From Yoonia sp. I 8.24 (GTDB taxonomy: Bacteria > Pseudomonadota > Alphaproteobacteria > Rhodobacterales > Rhodobacteraceae): 64,000 bases of DNA. Position numbers and translations under genes: made by a program. The notes under the pieces were generated by a model. It did no database searches, was not told the origin of the DNA, and saw only the letters and a list, made by a program, of their open reading frames with translations. The stretch lies in contig NZ_JACXGQ010000007.1 in the NCBI RefSeq assembly GCF_022096995.1, forward strand, positions 1 through 64,000. Reading direction: 5' to 3'. Within the stretch, counting starts at the first letter, position 1; each line of letters begins with the position of its first letter. This document shows, piece after piece, positions 38,135-47,009 of the stretch.

Positions 38135-38281
38135 ATGTCATTGTTCAGCGGAATCACTGTTTACGAAGTATCAATGGCGTTGATCATGGTTGGCTTGGCG
38201 GAACGCGTACTTTTGGCTTACGCACCGATTGAGATGGTTGGCCCGAACGGCTGGCTGATCAAAGGCGATGTCAAAGAATAA
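38135..38281 (+). CDS. 48-residue protein of unknown function with a possible membrane helix
   Basis: ATG 38135 to TAA 38281. AGGAG lies six bases before the ATG, one of the best ribosome sites in the window. The product begins MSLFSGITVYEVSMALIMVG and has one moderately hydrophobic stretch (about 5-31) interrupted by Glu and Arg, then APIEMVGPNGW and a charged end. I do not recognise it. It stands alone between mmcB and the acetyltransferase gene, 310 bases from the former start, so it should have its own promoter. Confidence 0.65.
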   Translation: MSLFSGITVYEVSMALIMVGLAERVLLAYAPIEMVGPNGWLIKGDVKE

Positions 38282-38593
38282 TCTCCCTCCCCTACTTGCC
38301 CTACTCCATAATCCCCCCTACCTGTAAACGCGGCGGGCTTCTGCGCTCCTCGTTATCACGGGTACAAATCCAGCGGCCTTAAGCAAATCCTCGGGGGCTG
38401 GCTCTGTTCTGACCCTGGTCAGTTTACCTGGCACCCACCTGTACATACAGGTCCTCAGGATTAGTTATCCCAACGGCTGCCGCGGTTCCCGCCACCTTCC
38501 CTCACTTGTTGATGCATAGGCTTCCCAAAGCCCGACATTGCGCCTAGGTTCCAGGCTGCGGCCGATGCCAATATCACCAGAGAAGTTGCACCT
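38282..38593. other. 312-bp intergenic region with two adjacent palindromes
   Basis: No gene. CTGACC-CT-GGTCAG lies at 38409-38422 and ACCTGTA-CA-TACAGGT at 38437-38452, fifteen bases apart. Neither is followed by a clear T-tract. They could be operators for the acetyltransferase gene or hairpins in a short RNA. Confidence 0.5.
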
Positions 38594-39109
38594 ATGTCCA
38601 ATACGCAAATTGTAACAACCGAGCGGCTTAGACTGGAGCCTTTTGCGCCTGCGCATGCTGATGCATTGTTTGCGATGAACTCTGATCCTGATGTAATGCG
38701 GTTTCTGGGCGGTGTACAAACACGTGAACAAACCAAAGAGGGTATCCAAAAGGTGCAGACCCGCTGGGCTACACTTGGGTACGGTTGGTGGACGGTGTTT
38801 TTGAAAGATACAGATGTGGCTATTGGCGCGGCATGTCTACAGAACCTCGCGCATAAAGAAGATGCCCCGCTAGAAATTGGTTGGCGGTTGATGACAGAGT
38901 ATCATGGCAATGGCTATGCAACAGAAGCCGGGCAAGCAGCGATGAATTTTGGTTTCAACCAAATTGGCGTGCCCTACATTTGCGCGGTCGCGATCCCAGA
39001 AAATGCGGCCTCGCAACGGGTGATGAAGCGATTAGGAATGCACTATGTCAACATCCAAGTCCATTACGATGAAATTTGCGCCTATTACGAGATCACAAAA
39101 CCCGGTTAG
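38594..39109 (+). CDS. GNAT-family N-acetyltransferase, RimJ/RimL-like
   Basis: 171 residues. TERLRLEPF at the start, EIGWRLMTEYHGNGYATEAGQA holding the acetyl-CoA loop (Q/R-x-x-G-x-A type, here HGNGYA), and ENAASQRVMKRLGM near the end are the Acetyltransf_3 pattern. Substrate may be a protein N-terminus or a small amine. The stop codon overlaps that of nusB by four bases (TTAG). Confidence 0.85.
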   Translation: MSNTQIVTTERLRLEPFAPAHADALFAMNSDPDVMRFLGGVQTREQTKEGIQKVQTRWATLGYGWWTVFLKDTDVAIGAACLQNLAHKEDAPLEIGWRLMTEYHGNGYATEAGQAAMNFGFNQIGVPYICAVAIPENAASQRVMKRLGMHYVNIQVHYDEICAYYEITKPG

Positions 39110-39573
39110 AATTTCTCCGGCTGTGCCTCGCGCGCCATGTGATCAAGCACAGCATTCACAAATTTCGGCTCTTTGCCGTCATGTGAAAACGCCTCTGATA
39201 CGGCGACAAATTCGCTGATCACGACTTTGGGCGGGGTGTCGCCCTTTTTCAACTCTGCCCCGGCGGCGCGAAACAACGCCCGCCATGTCGGGTCAATACG
39301 CGCAATCGGCCATTTGGCGACCAGCGCACGGTCTGTCATTTGGTCAATCGCCGCTTGTTCATTTACGGCACCGTCCATCAAGCTGCGAAACGTAGCCAGA
39401 TCGCCTTCGATCATTTCAACGTCGTCATAGGTCGCACCAAAGCGGTGGTCTTCGAATTCGCGCATGACCTGATCGACGGTCTGCCCAGAAGCCTCCATCT
39501 GGAATAGCGCCTGCACAGCATAGAGCCGAGCGGCGGATTTCATTTTGCGACGTTGGTTGTTCGAAATGGTCAT
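39106..39573 (-). CDS. nusB: Transcription antitermination factor NusB
   Basis: 155 residues from ATG 39573, which overlaps the ribH stop as ATGA. The protein shows the NusB pattern: RRKMKSAARLYAVQALFQME at the N-terminus and PPKVVISEFVAVSEAF with KFVNAVLDHM at the C-terminus. It binds boxA RNA with NusE in rRNA antitermination. It is the last gene of the riboflavin block, a common arrangement in bacteria. Confidence 0.94.
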   Translation of the reverse strand: MTISNNQRRKMKSAARLYAVQALFQMEASGQTVDQVMREFEDHRFGATYDDVEMIEGDLATFRSLMDGAVNEQAAIDQMTDRALVAKWPIARIDPTWRALFRAAGAELKKGDTPPKVVISEFVAVSEAFSHDGKEPKFVNAVLDHMAREAQPEKF

Positions 39574-40109
39574 GCGTTTGTTTTGCCGTCTGTTTGACCC
39601 GCGAGCAATATTTCTTGGGTAAAGCCCACCGGTTTTTCGGATTGGCCCCACTTACGGGCGAGCGCGACAAGGTGCAAGGCCGCAGCGGCCGCACCGCCAC
39701 CTTTATTCATCTGCGCAGGATCGGCGCGTACTTCGGCTTGCGTGCGGTTTTCGACGGTCAAGATGCCATTGCCAATGCAAACACCTTGCAGGCCGAGCAA
39801 TTGAATCGCACGCGAGCTGTCATTGCAGACGGTGTCATAATGGGTCGTTTCTCCCCGGATCACACAGCCCAGCGCGACGTAGCCGTCAAAGTTGGACATG
39901 CGTTCGGCGATCCCAATGGCGGTTGGGATTTCAAGCGCGCCGGGAACTTCGACGATATCCCAAGTTGCACCGGCTTTTTCAACCTCGGCCTTAGCACCTG
40001 CGATCTGATTATCAGAGATGTCTTTATAATAGGGCGAAGCGACGATCAGGATTTTGACGGGTTTCTCAAACGCTGGCAAAGGCATGATGTAGTGGGACGG
40101 TCCGGCCAT
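39570..40109 (-). CDS. ribH: 6,7-dimethyl-8-ribityllumazine synthase RibH
   Basis: 179 residues. Joins the pyrimidine and the dihydroxybutanone phosphate to lumazine. Visible are the substrate segment VPGALEIPTAIG, GCVIRGETTHYDTVCND with the catalytic His, and GNGILTVENRTQA. Its start overlaps the stop of ribB by one base. Confidence 0.95.
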   Translation of the reverse strand: MAGPSHYIMPLPAFEKPVKILIVASPYYKDISDNQIAGAKAEVEKAGATWDIVEVPGALEIPTAIGIAERMSNFDGYVALGCVIRGETTHYDTVCNDSSRAIQLLGLQGVCIGNGILTVENRTQAEVRADPAQMNKGGGAAAAALHLVALARKWGQSEKPVGFTQEILLAGQTDGKTNA

Positions 40110-41239
40110 TATCCGATCTCCGAAATTTTGCGTGTGCCGATGATTTCAAGCCCATAGGCATCAAGCCCCACGACTTTTGGCATCGGCGAATTGGTAAGCA
40201 ACTCAATTTTATGCAAACCAAGCGAACTTAGGATTTGCGCGCCCAATCCATATTGACGCAAAGTCTTGGGCGAGGCCTCGGCATCAGGGTCGACCTGCAT
40301 ATGCAAATCACGCAGCAACACGAGCGCCCCGCGCCCCTCATCCGCGATTGCTTGCATTGCGTCGCCAAATTCATTGCGTCGCCCCTTGGGCCCGGTGCCA
40401 ATCACATCCAACATTGGATCTAACGCATGCATCCGTACCAGCACGGGATCATCGGTGGTAATGTCCCCTTTGACCAACGCAATATGTTCCGCCCCTTGGG
40501 TTTCATCAGTGTAAATCCGCATTTCCCAATCGCCGCCAAATTCGGACTGAATCTGGCTGGTCTCACGGACGCGTACCAGATTATCGTGGCGGCGACGGTA
40601 AGCAATCAAATCGCTGATCGTCCCGATCTTTAGCCCGTGCAGCTGCGCAAATGAGATCAGATCAGGTAAGCGCGCCATTTCGCCGTCATCTTTCATGATC
40701 TCACAAATCACGCCTGATGGATTGAGCCCCGCAAGGCGCGAAATATCAACGGCGGCTTCGGTATGGCCGGCCCGGACCAAAACGCCACCGTCGCGCGCGC
40801 GCAGCGGAAACACGTGACCGGGGGTGGCAATATCGGCAGCACCTTTGTTGGCATCGATGGCCGTAGCCACGGTCCGCGCGCGATCATGTGCCGAAATCCC
40901 GGTACTGACGCCTTCGCGGGCTTCGATACTGACGGTAAAGGCCGTTTCATGGCGCGATGAATTATGCGACGCCATCAAAGGCAGGCCCAGCGCATCAATC
41001 CGCGCGCCCGGCAAGGTTAAACAAATCAACCCGCGCCCATGTGTGGCCATAAAGTTGATCGCGTCGGGCGTTGCCATTTGCGCTGGGATCACCAAATCAC
41101 CTTCGTTTTCGCGATCTTCATGATCCACCAAAACGAACATACGCCCATTGCGCGCATCTTCGATGATGTCTTCAATCTTGCTGATCGCATCGGCCCAATC
41201 TTGTTCGACTGGACCGGGCGTTTCGAAATTCTGGCTCAT
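40109..41239 (-). CDS. ribB: 3,4-dihydroxy-2-butanone-4-phosphate synthase RibB with degenerate GTP cyclohydrolase II domain
   Basis: 376 residues from ATG 41239 (GGGGA five bases upstream). Residues about 20-215 are the DHBP synthase: DHEDRENEGDL, HGRGLICL and RAGHTEAAVDI carry the acidic and His residues. The second half has the GCH II layout (LVKGDITTDDPVLVRMHALDPMLD; LRQYGLGAQIL; LLTNSP) but the zinc site Cys-x2-C...C (normally in HSECLTGD and RCDCG) is gone, and the GQGRGIG segment reads DEGRGAL. So the second domain should not have GTP cyclohydrolase activity, and a separate RibA is expected elsewhere. Such RibB fusions are known in alphaproteobacteria. Confidence 0.9.
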   Translation of the reverse strand: MSQNFETPGPVEQDWADAISKIEDIIEDARNGRMFVLVDHEDRENEGDLVIPAQMATPDAINFMATHGRGLICLTLPGARIDALGLPLMASHNSSRHETAFTVSIEAREGVSTGISAHDRARTVATAIDANKGAADIATPGHVFPLRARDGGVLVRAGHTEAAVDISRLAGLNPSGVICEIMKDDGEMARLPDLISFAQLHGLKIGTISDLIAYRRRHDNLVRVRETSQIQSEFGGDWEMRIYTDETQGAEHIALVKGDITTDDPVLVRMHALDPMLDVIGTGPKGRRNEFGDAMQAIADEGRGALVLLRDLHMQVDPDAEASPKTLRQYGLGAQILSSLGLHKIELLTNSPMPKVVGLDAYGLEIIGTRKISEIG

Positions 41240-41300
41240 GCGGATCCCCGAAAAATAAGTCTTCTCGCAGATAGACCAGCTGCCGTCCTTTGAAAAGGGT

Positions 41301-41364
41301 GGTGGATCAAGATCCACCCTACGACGTTACGATCTCCGCCTCGTAGGGTGGATTTCAATCCACC
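41301..41364. repeat. Inverted pair of the short palindromic hairpin repeat, copies 2 and 3
   Basis: GGTGGATC-AA-GATCCACC at 41301-41318 followed by CTACGA, then CGTAGG and GGTGGATT-TC-AATCCACC at 41347-41364. The two copies point toward each other (CACCCTACGA ... TCGTAGGGTG) with some 20 bases between, like a REP doublet. Copy 3 contains the stop codon of the gene at 41355. Copy 1 is at 26161-26181. Confidence 0.75.
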
Positions 41365-41924
41365 GCCTGCGCGAAATAAACATCCGCGGGCAAATACGCG
41401 GCCATTTTCCCGGTTTCGACCCACTCGCGTTCAAATGCCGTATCGCCAACTAAGATGACGCGACCGGAAGGGGTACGCGTATCGCGTGCAATAGCGCCGA
41501 ACTGATCCCGCACAGAAGACCAGCTATCGGCAAACCTTGGCGCACGGTAGGCGTCATCGATCTGAGGAAGTGCCGCCAAATGGGGCACTGGTACCGGCGT
41601 ATGTGCCAAACCGATGCGCTGCACACCGGTCAAAGCATCCAACTTATCCGCCCGTTCAACCGACATCACCTGCCCTGCACGCAAAACCCGCAACGCATTG
41701 TTTGAAAACATAAAGCCAATCACATCGTCGCCCGAACTTGCGCGAATACCCGCATATGTCTTGTATGGCAGACCAAGCTGCGCGGCACGCCGCACGCGCG
41801 TGCGAATAACCTCGAGCGGCAGCGTCGGCATCAGTTGCTTGCGCGCCTTGGTCCAGACATGTTTGCGCCAGCTGTGGCCCGGCGCGATCACCCGCCCGGA
41901 ATTATGTCCGATCCCCGCGATCAC
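41355..41924 (-). CDS. Conserved-type protein of unknown function within the riboflavin block
   Basis: 189 residues. It starts MIAGIGHNSGRVIAPGHSWRKHVWTKARKQLMP and shows a basic first third that could bind nucleic acid, then mixed alpha/beta sequence with LVGDTAFEREWVETG near the end. No membrane segment. The ATG overlaps the ribE stop by four bases, so it is co-translated with ribE. Function cannot be read; a role in flavin metabolism is only suggested by position. Confidence 0.75.
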   Translation of the reverse strand: MIAGIGHNSGRVIAPGHSWRKHVWTKARKQLMPTLPLEVIRTRVRRAAQLGLPYKTYAGIRASSGDDVIGFMFSNNALRVLRAGQVMSVERADKLDALTGVQRIGLAHTPVPVPHLAALPQIDDAYRAPRFADSWSSVRDQFGAIARDTRTPSGRVILVGDTAFEREWVETGKMAAYLPADVYFAQAVD

Positions 41925-42517
41925 GCGAATTCCTGCAACCGCGCCACGTAGCGCGCCATTGTGTCGATCTCGATGTTGATCATGTCCCCCACCCCGACCT
42001 CGCCCCAGGTCGTTGCGGTCTTTGTATGCGGGATAAAGTTGACCCCAAACTCTGCACCTGACACTTCATTTACCGTCAATGAGGTCCCGTTCAACGCAAC
42101 CGATCCTTTTGGCGCAATAAATTTGGCGAGCCCTTCGGGCGCACGGAATGTCACCCGGGTGCTGTCACCTTCATCATGCATCGCGATCACCTGCGCGACC
42201 CCGTCCACATGGCCCGACACAATGTGCCCGCCAAGCTCATCCCCGACCTTTAGCGCGCGTTCAAGGTTCAGCCGCTTTCCCACCGCCCAGTTGCCAACAT
42301 TGGTTGCGCCCACGGTCTCGGCTGAGATTTCGATATCAAACCAGTTGCGCGGTTCAGCGCCCAGCGCAATCACCGTCAGGCACACGCCGTTGCAAGCGAT
42401 AGAGGCCCCGATATCAATCCCGCCAATATCATACCCAGTCGCAATCCGCGCGCGCAGATCGCCGCGCTGTTCAAGCGTGATCACCTCGCCGATATCTGTG
42501 ACAATCCCTGTAAACAT
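41921..42517 (-). CDS. ribE: Riboflavin synthase alpha chain RibE
   Basis: 198 residues from ATG 42517, which gives the standard N-terminus MFTGIVTDIGEV. Two tandem lumazine-binding domains: the first with IGASIACNGVCLTV, the second with LGGHIVSGHVDG and GSVALNGTSLTVNEV. Converts two lumazines to riboflavin. No FMN riboswitch is seen upstream. It is separated from ribD by the kps genes. Confidence 0.95.
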   Translation of the reverse strand: MFTGIVTDIGEVITLEQRGDLRARIATGYDIGGIDIGASIACNGVCLTVIALGAEPRNWFDIEISAETVGATNVGNWAVGKRLNLERALKVGDELGGHIVSGHVDGVAQVIAMHDEGDSTRVTFRAPEGLAKFIAPKGSVALNGTSLTVNEVSGAEFGVNFIPHTKTATTWGEVGVGDMINIEIDTMARYVARLQEFA

Positions 42518-42644
42518 GCGCGCGTCCTTCTTTGATAGCCCTTTTGACCTAGCCCGTGTCGCCTGCCCGCGCAAGCAACTGCGCATAATCATATGTTTAC
42601 GGTTAAGCGCTTACCTCGACGCATCCGAGCCGCTATAGACGTAG

Positions 42645-43919
42645 ATGATGAATACGCAGCACAACTTTTTGTTTCTTCAGGGGCCACACGGGCCGTTCTT
42701 TGCACAGCTTGCAGCCATGTTGCGCGCGGCAGGCGCGGATGTGCACCGCGTAGGATTTAACGCAGGCGACCGTGTGTTTTGGGGGCGTATGCCCAACTAT
42801 ATCCCCTATCGGGGGGCGCCTGCAGACTGGCCGGATCGACTGCAAGAGATTTTGCACAGCCGCGCAATCACCGATATCGTCATCTATGGCGACACCCGCC
42901 CGATCCATGCGCAGGCCGTTTCGGCAGCTAAGACCGCAGGTATCCGTGTCCATGTCTTTGAAGAAGGGTACCTGCGCCCTTATTGGGTTACCTATGAACG
43001 CGGCGGATCAAACGGGCATTCAGAATTGATGGGATTGCAAGTCGCAGAGATGCGCGAAAGGCTCGCCGCGGGCACGACCGATATCCCAACCCCGCCATCC
43101 CATTGGGGTGATATGCGCCAACATATTTTCTACGGGGCGCTTTACCACTGGTTTGTAATGTTCTGGAACCGTGGTTATCCGCAGTTCAAACCCCACCGCG
43201 CGCTCCCCATTCACCGCGAGGCGCTCTTATATTCAAAACGCTTGTGCCTGATGCCATTTCTCGCGCTCAGCCGAATCTATGCCACCCATAAAATCAAGAA
43301 AGCTGGCTACCCCTTCCACATCGCGCTGTTGCAGCTTGAACATGACGCCAGCTTTCGCGCGCATTCCTCTTTTGACGATATGCAGGCATTTTTGACGCTT
43401 GTGATTGACGGGTTTGTGCGCGGGGGGCCGGCGCATCACCATCTGGTTTTTAAAGCACATCCGTTAGAGAATGGGCAATCCCCGTTACGCAAAATGATCC
43501 GTGAGCTGGCAAACGCCAAAGGGATCGCGGACCGGGTGCATTATGTGCGCGGCGGTAAGCTTGCGGGGCTCTTGGCCCAAGCGCACAGCGCCGTCACCGT
43601 GAATTCCACGGCCGGACAGCAAGCACTTTGGCGCGGCATACCGCTGCGCGCCTTTGGCACGGCAGTTTATTCCAAACCTGAGTTTGTATCGGACCAACAC
43701 CTGCCTGCATTTTTCGCAAATCCAACGCGACCCGACGCAGATGCCTATCGCCATTATCGCCAATTCCTACTGCAAACCTCGCAGATCCCAGGCGGTTTCT
43801 ATGCGACCAAGGGCCGCCGCCAGCTGAAACGTCAGCTCGTCGATAAAATGCTCAGTACCACTGGACCCTATGCAAGCACGCAGGTTCCATCCAGTTCAAC
43901 TTTCAAGGTTGTAAGCTAA
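42645..43919 (+). CDS. kpsS: Capsule polysaccharide Kdo-linker transferase KpsS
   Basis: 424 residues. The N-terminus FLFLQGPHGPFFAQLA and the segments IYGDTRPIHAQA, VFEEGYLRPYWVT and FKAHPLENG are those of the KpsS/LipB family, which starts the short beta-Kdo linker on a phosphatidylglycerol anchor for group 2-type capsules. Five bases separate it from kpsC. No ABC exporter gene (kpsM, kpsT) is in the window. Confidence 0.88.
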   Translation: MMNTQHNFLFLQGPHGPFFAQLAAMLRAAGADVHRVGFNAGDRVFWGRMPNYIPYRGAPADWPDRLQEILHSRAITDIVIYGDTRPIHAQAVSAAKTAGIRVHVFEEGYLRPYWVTYERGGSNGHSELMGLQVAEMRERLAAGTTDIPTPPSHWGDMRQHIFYGALYHWFVMFWNRGYPQFKPHRALPIHREALLYSKRLCLMPFLALSRIYATHKIKKAGYPFHIALLQLEHDASFRAHSSFDDMQAFLTLVIDGFVRGGPAHHHLVFKAHPLENGQSPLRKMIRELANAKGIADRVHYVRGGKLAGLLAQAHSAVTVNSTAGQQALWRGIPLRAFGTAVYSKPEFVSDQHLPAFFANPTRPDADAYRHYRQFLLQTSQIPGGFYATKGRRQLKRQLVDKMLSTTGPYASTQVPSSSTFKVVS

Positions 43920-43923
43920 GCTG

Positions 43924-45924
43924 ATGCCCGCGCCCGTCCGCAAGAACCTCTATGTCTATAATGGCGGGCTTTTGACCAAAGGGCGGGTGCGCCGCATTGT
44001 CGAATTGGCTGGGTATGATATCCGCCTTGGCGTGCCCGGCGCAGGCGATTTAGTCGGCGTTTGGGGGCACAGCCCCACCGCGCCGCGCGGCGAGGCAGTC
44101 GCTGATCACAAAGAGGCGGATATCGTCAGAATCGAGGATTCGTTTTTGCGGTCGGTCGGGTTGGGCCGTGATGGCGACGCGCCGATTGGTCTAAATATCG
44201 ACATGCGCGGCGTGCATTTTGATCCAAACACCCCATCTGACCTTGAAACGATCCTGACAGAAAATCCGCTTGATAACACCGCACTTTTGAACCGTGCCCG
44301 CGCGGGAATAGAAACGCTCAAATCAGGGCATCTGTCTAAATACAACGCTTTCGACCCCGCGCTGCCTGTGCCGGATCCCGGCTATGTTCTTGTTGTCGAT
44401 CAAACCCGCAAGGATGCATCAATCAAGGCCAGTGGCGCAGATAGCAACACGTTCCGGGAGATGCTGTTTTTCGCATTAACCGAACATCCGGGCGCGCGCG
44501 TCATCATCAAAACCCACCCTGAAACCGTCGCCGGACACCGGGGTGGGTATTTTTCCGAAAAAGACTGCGATAGCCGCATTCAGCTTTGCGATGCGCCGCT
44601 ATCACCTTGGGCGCTGCTTGAAGGGGCGATTGCAGTCTATACGGTGACATCGCAACTTGGGTTTGAGGCAATACTCGCCGGGCATAAACCTGTGGTCTTT
44701 GGCCAACCGTTCTACATGGGATGGGGGCTGTCTGATGACCGCAAGCCGTTACAACGTAGGCAACGCAAACTGACGCGCGCGCAGCTATTTGCTGGGGCAA
44801 TGCTAATCTATCCCAAGTGGTACGACCCATTTCATGACCGGTTGTGCAGCTTTGAAGAGGCCGCAGCGACCTTGGCCGCGTCAGCGCACGCGTGGCGCGA
44901 CGATCACAAAGGGTGGGTCGCCGCCGACATGCGCCTGTGGAAACGCGCGCCACTGCAAAAACTGTTTGGCGCGCAAAAGCGCGTAATCTTCGCCAAAGGC
45001 AAATCTGCTGCGAAACGCGCGGACAAGTCTAACCGTCAATTGATGCGTTGGGCCAACACAGGCGCCACCGACGCGACATTGGTCGAAGACGGTTTTTTGC
45101 GATCCCGGGGATTGGGCGCTGATTTGATCGCGCCGCTCAGCCTCGTGTTAGATGAAATCGGCATATATTATGACGCGACGCGACCTAGCGGGCTTGAAAA
45201 CTTGATCAATAGCGCGGCAGATTTACGCGAAGATGAGCGCGCAAGGGCGGCGGCTTTGATCTCGCGTATCCTTCATGCGGGTCTGTCGAAATATAATCTG
45301 TCAAAACAAGCCCCGATCGACATGCCAAAAGGGCGCCGCATTCTCGTGCCCGGACAGGTCGAAGATGATGCCTCTATCCGGTTGGGCTGCACAGATGTCA
45401 CCACCAATCAAGGCCTGCTACAAGCCGCACGCGCCGCAAACCCAGCGGCGATCATCGCCTATAAACCCCACCCAGATGTCGAAGCAGGGCTGCGCCCCGG
45501 CGCAGTGCCCGGCGCGTTGCAATGGGCCGATATCATTCTTGCCGACGCAGATCCGATTGCGGCGCTTGATCACGTCGAAGAGGTTTGGACCCTGACCTCA
45601 CTTTTGGGGTTTGAGGCCCTGCTGCGCGGCAAAAAAGTCACCTGTTTGGGCATGCCGTTTTATGCGGGTTGGGGGCTGACCGATGATCGGGCCTTACCAA
45701 TCCCGCGCCGCCATGCACGGGTCGATATCGTCGCGCTCGCCCATGCCACGCTCATCGCCTATCCACGCTATTTTGATCCGATCACCGGGCTGCCTTGCCC
45801 GGTCGAAGTTGTTGTCGACAGGCTTGAAAACAACGATTTGCCCGCGCCCGGCAAGATGAACCGTAGCCTTGCAAAACTGCAAGGCATGTTCGCAAGCTCC
45901 GCGCACCTTTGGCGCAGGCGCTAA
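43924..45924 (+). CDS. kpsC: Capsule polysaccharide Kdo-linker polymerase KpsC
   Basis: 666 residues made of two related halves (about 1-325 and 335-666). Each has an EDSFLRS/EDGFLRS motif, a VDQT/VPGQVEDDAS segment, a KTHP/KPHPD motif, and an LLGFEA...GQPFY/GMPFYAGWGLTDDR stretch. This is the KpsC/LipA architecture with two Kdo transferase modules that extend the linker. With kpsS it forms a two-gene unit placed opposite to the riboflavin genes. Its stop overlaps the ribD stop by four bases. Confidence 0.9.
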   Translation: MPAPVRKNLYVYNGGLLTKGRVRRIVELAGYDIRLGVPGAGDLVGVWGHSPTAPRGEAVADHKEADIVRIEDSFLRSVGLGRDGDAPIGLNIDMRGVHFDPNTPSDLETILTENPLDNTALLNRARAGIETLKSGHLSKYNAFDPALPVPDPGYVLVVDQTRKDASIKASGADSNTFREMLFFALTEHPGARVIIKTHPETVAGHRGGYFSEKDCDSRIQLCDAPLSPWALLEGAIAVYTVTSQLGFEAILAGHKPVVFGQPFYMGWGLSDDRKPLQRRQRKLTRAQLFAGAMLIYPKWYDPFHDRLCSFEEAAATLAASAHAWRDDHKGWVAADMRLWKRAPLQKLFGAQKRVIFAKGKSAAKRADKSNRQLMRWANTGATDATLVEDGFLRSRGLGADLIAPLSLVLDEIGIYYDATRPSGLENLINSAADLREDERARAAALISRILHAGLSKYNLSKQAPIDMPKGRRILVPGQVEDDASIRLGCTDVTTNQGLLQAARAANPAAIIAYKPHPDVEAGLRPGAVPGALQWADIILADADPIAALDHVEEVWTLTSLLGFEALLRGKKVTCLGMPFYAGWGLTDDRALPIPRRHARVDIVALAHATLIAYPRYFDPITGLPCPVEVVVDRLENNDLPAPGKMNRSLAKLQGMFASSAHLWRRR

Positions 45925-47009
45925 ACCCGCCGCCAGCTATGTATGATGTCACCGCCCAAGGGCTGCACCTGCTCTAACGCAAAGCGCGGGGCATGATTCA
46001 AACGATCGACTCCCATCGCGGCCAGCGACGGTGTGCCTTCTGCCCCCATCGCCATGCCTGCGGTAAACACGACCAAGCGATCTACCAGCCCCGCTGATAA
46101 AAGCGACGCGGCCAACATTCCGCCCCCCTCGCAAAAAACGCGGGTTATACCCTTTTCTGCAAGGGCTGTCATCGCCGCAGCGGGGTCGACCTGCCCGGCA
46201 GAAACGTCGCACGGAAGGCTGACCGCCCCCTTTTCCACCCATGCAGAGGCATCGCTGGTTTTCCCGTGGCATAGCCACACCGGTGTCTCATGTGCGGATT
46301 GTGCCAAATGGCAATCTGCGCTGATCTTCATGCCGCGTGACACCACCACCCGCACGGGTTGGCGGTCAATGCCCAAACCGCGCACTGTCAAGGTCGGATC
46401 ATCGGCCCGCACCGTGCCTGCACCAACCATCACCGCATCATGACGCGCACGCATCATATGTACGGCGCGGCGGGCCTCAGGCCCTGTAATCCATTGGCTT
46501 TCACCGGTCGCGGTCGCAATTCGCCCATCCAGCGTCCCCGCAAGCTTGAGCGTCACAAAGGGACGGTTTTCAACAATACGTAATAAAAAACCCGCGTGAT
46601 CGGCCCGTGCTTGATCAGCCAAAACATCGGTTGTCACCGCAATCCCCGCTGCGCGCAGCATTTCGACGCCTCGGCCAGCTACGCGCGGATCAGGATCCCC
46701 CAAAGCGATCACTACGCGGCCAACTCCCGCCGCGATCAACGCCGCAGCGCAGGGCGGGGTTTTACCGTGATGCGCACAGGGTTCCAACGTGACATAGACC
46801 GTGGCACCACGCGCGGCCTCCCCCGCTTGCGCCAAGGCGACCGGCTCTGCGTGCGGGCGTCCGCCATCTGCGGTGCGACCGCGCCCGACAATCACACCGT
46901 CGCGGACAATGACACAGCCCACCGCAGGGTTCGGCCAAACGCGGCCCATCCCGCGCCGTCCCAAATTCAGGGCCAGCGCCATAAATCTTTCGTCAGATTT
47001 TAAGGTCAC
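45921..47009 (-). CDS. ribD: Bifunctional deaminase/reductase RibD
   Basis: 362 residues. The N-terminal zinc deaminase has HAEPVAL and [11 protein letters not shown]; the C-terminal RibD reductase has [40 protein letters not shown] and [13 protein letters not shown]. Together they carry out two steps from the GTP cyclohydrolase product. Four bases overlap with nrdR. Confidence 0.95.
   Translation of the reverse strand: MTLKSDERFMALALNLGRRGMGRVWPNPAVGCVIVRDGVIVGRGRTADGGRPHAEPVALAQAGEAARGATVYVTLEPCAHHGKTPPCAAALIAAGVGRVVIALGDPDPRVAGRGVEMLRAAGIAVTTDVLADQARADHAGFLLRIVENRPFVTLKLAGTLDGRIATATGESQWITGPEARRAVHMMRARHDAVMVGAGTVRADDPTLTVRGLGIDRQPVRVVVSRGMKISADCHLAQSAHETPVWLCHGKTSDASAWVEKGAVSLPCDVSAGQVDPAAAMTALAEKGITRVFCEGGGMLAASLLSAGLVDRLVVFTAGMAMGAEGTPSLAAMGVDRLNHAPRFALEQVQPLGGDIIHSWRRV

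Noticed and set aside
42518-42644. FMN riboswitch before ribE
   Set aside because: The 127-bp leader lacks the conserved RFN helices and sequence.
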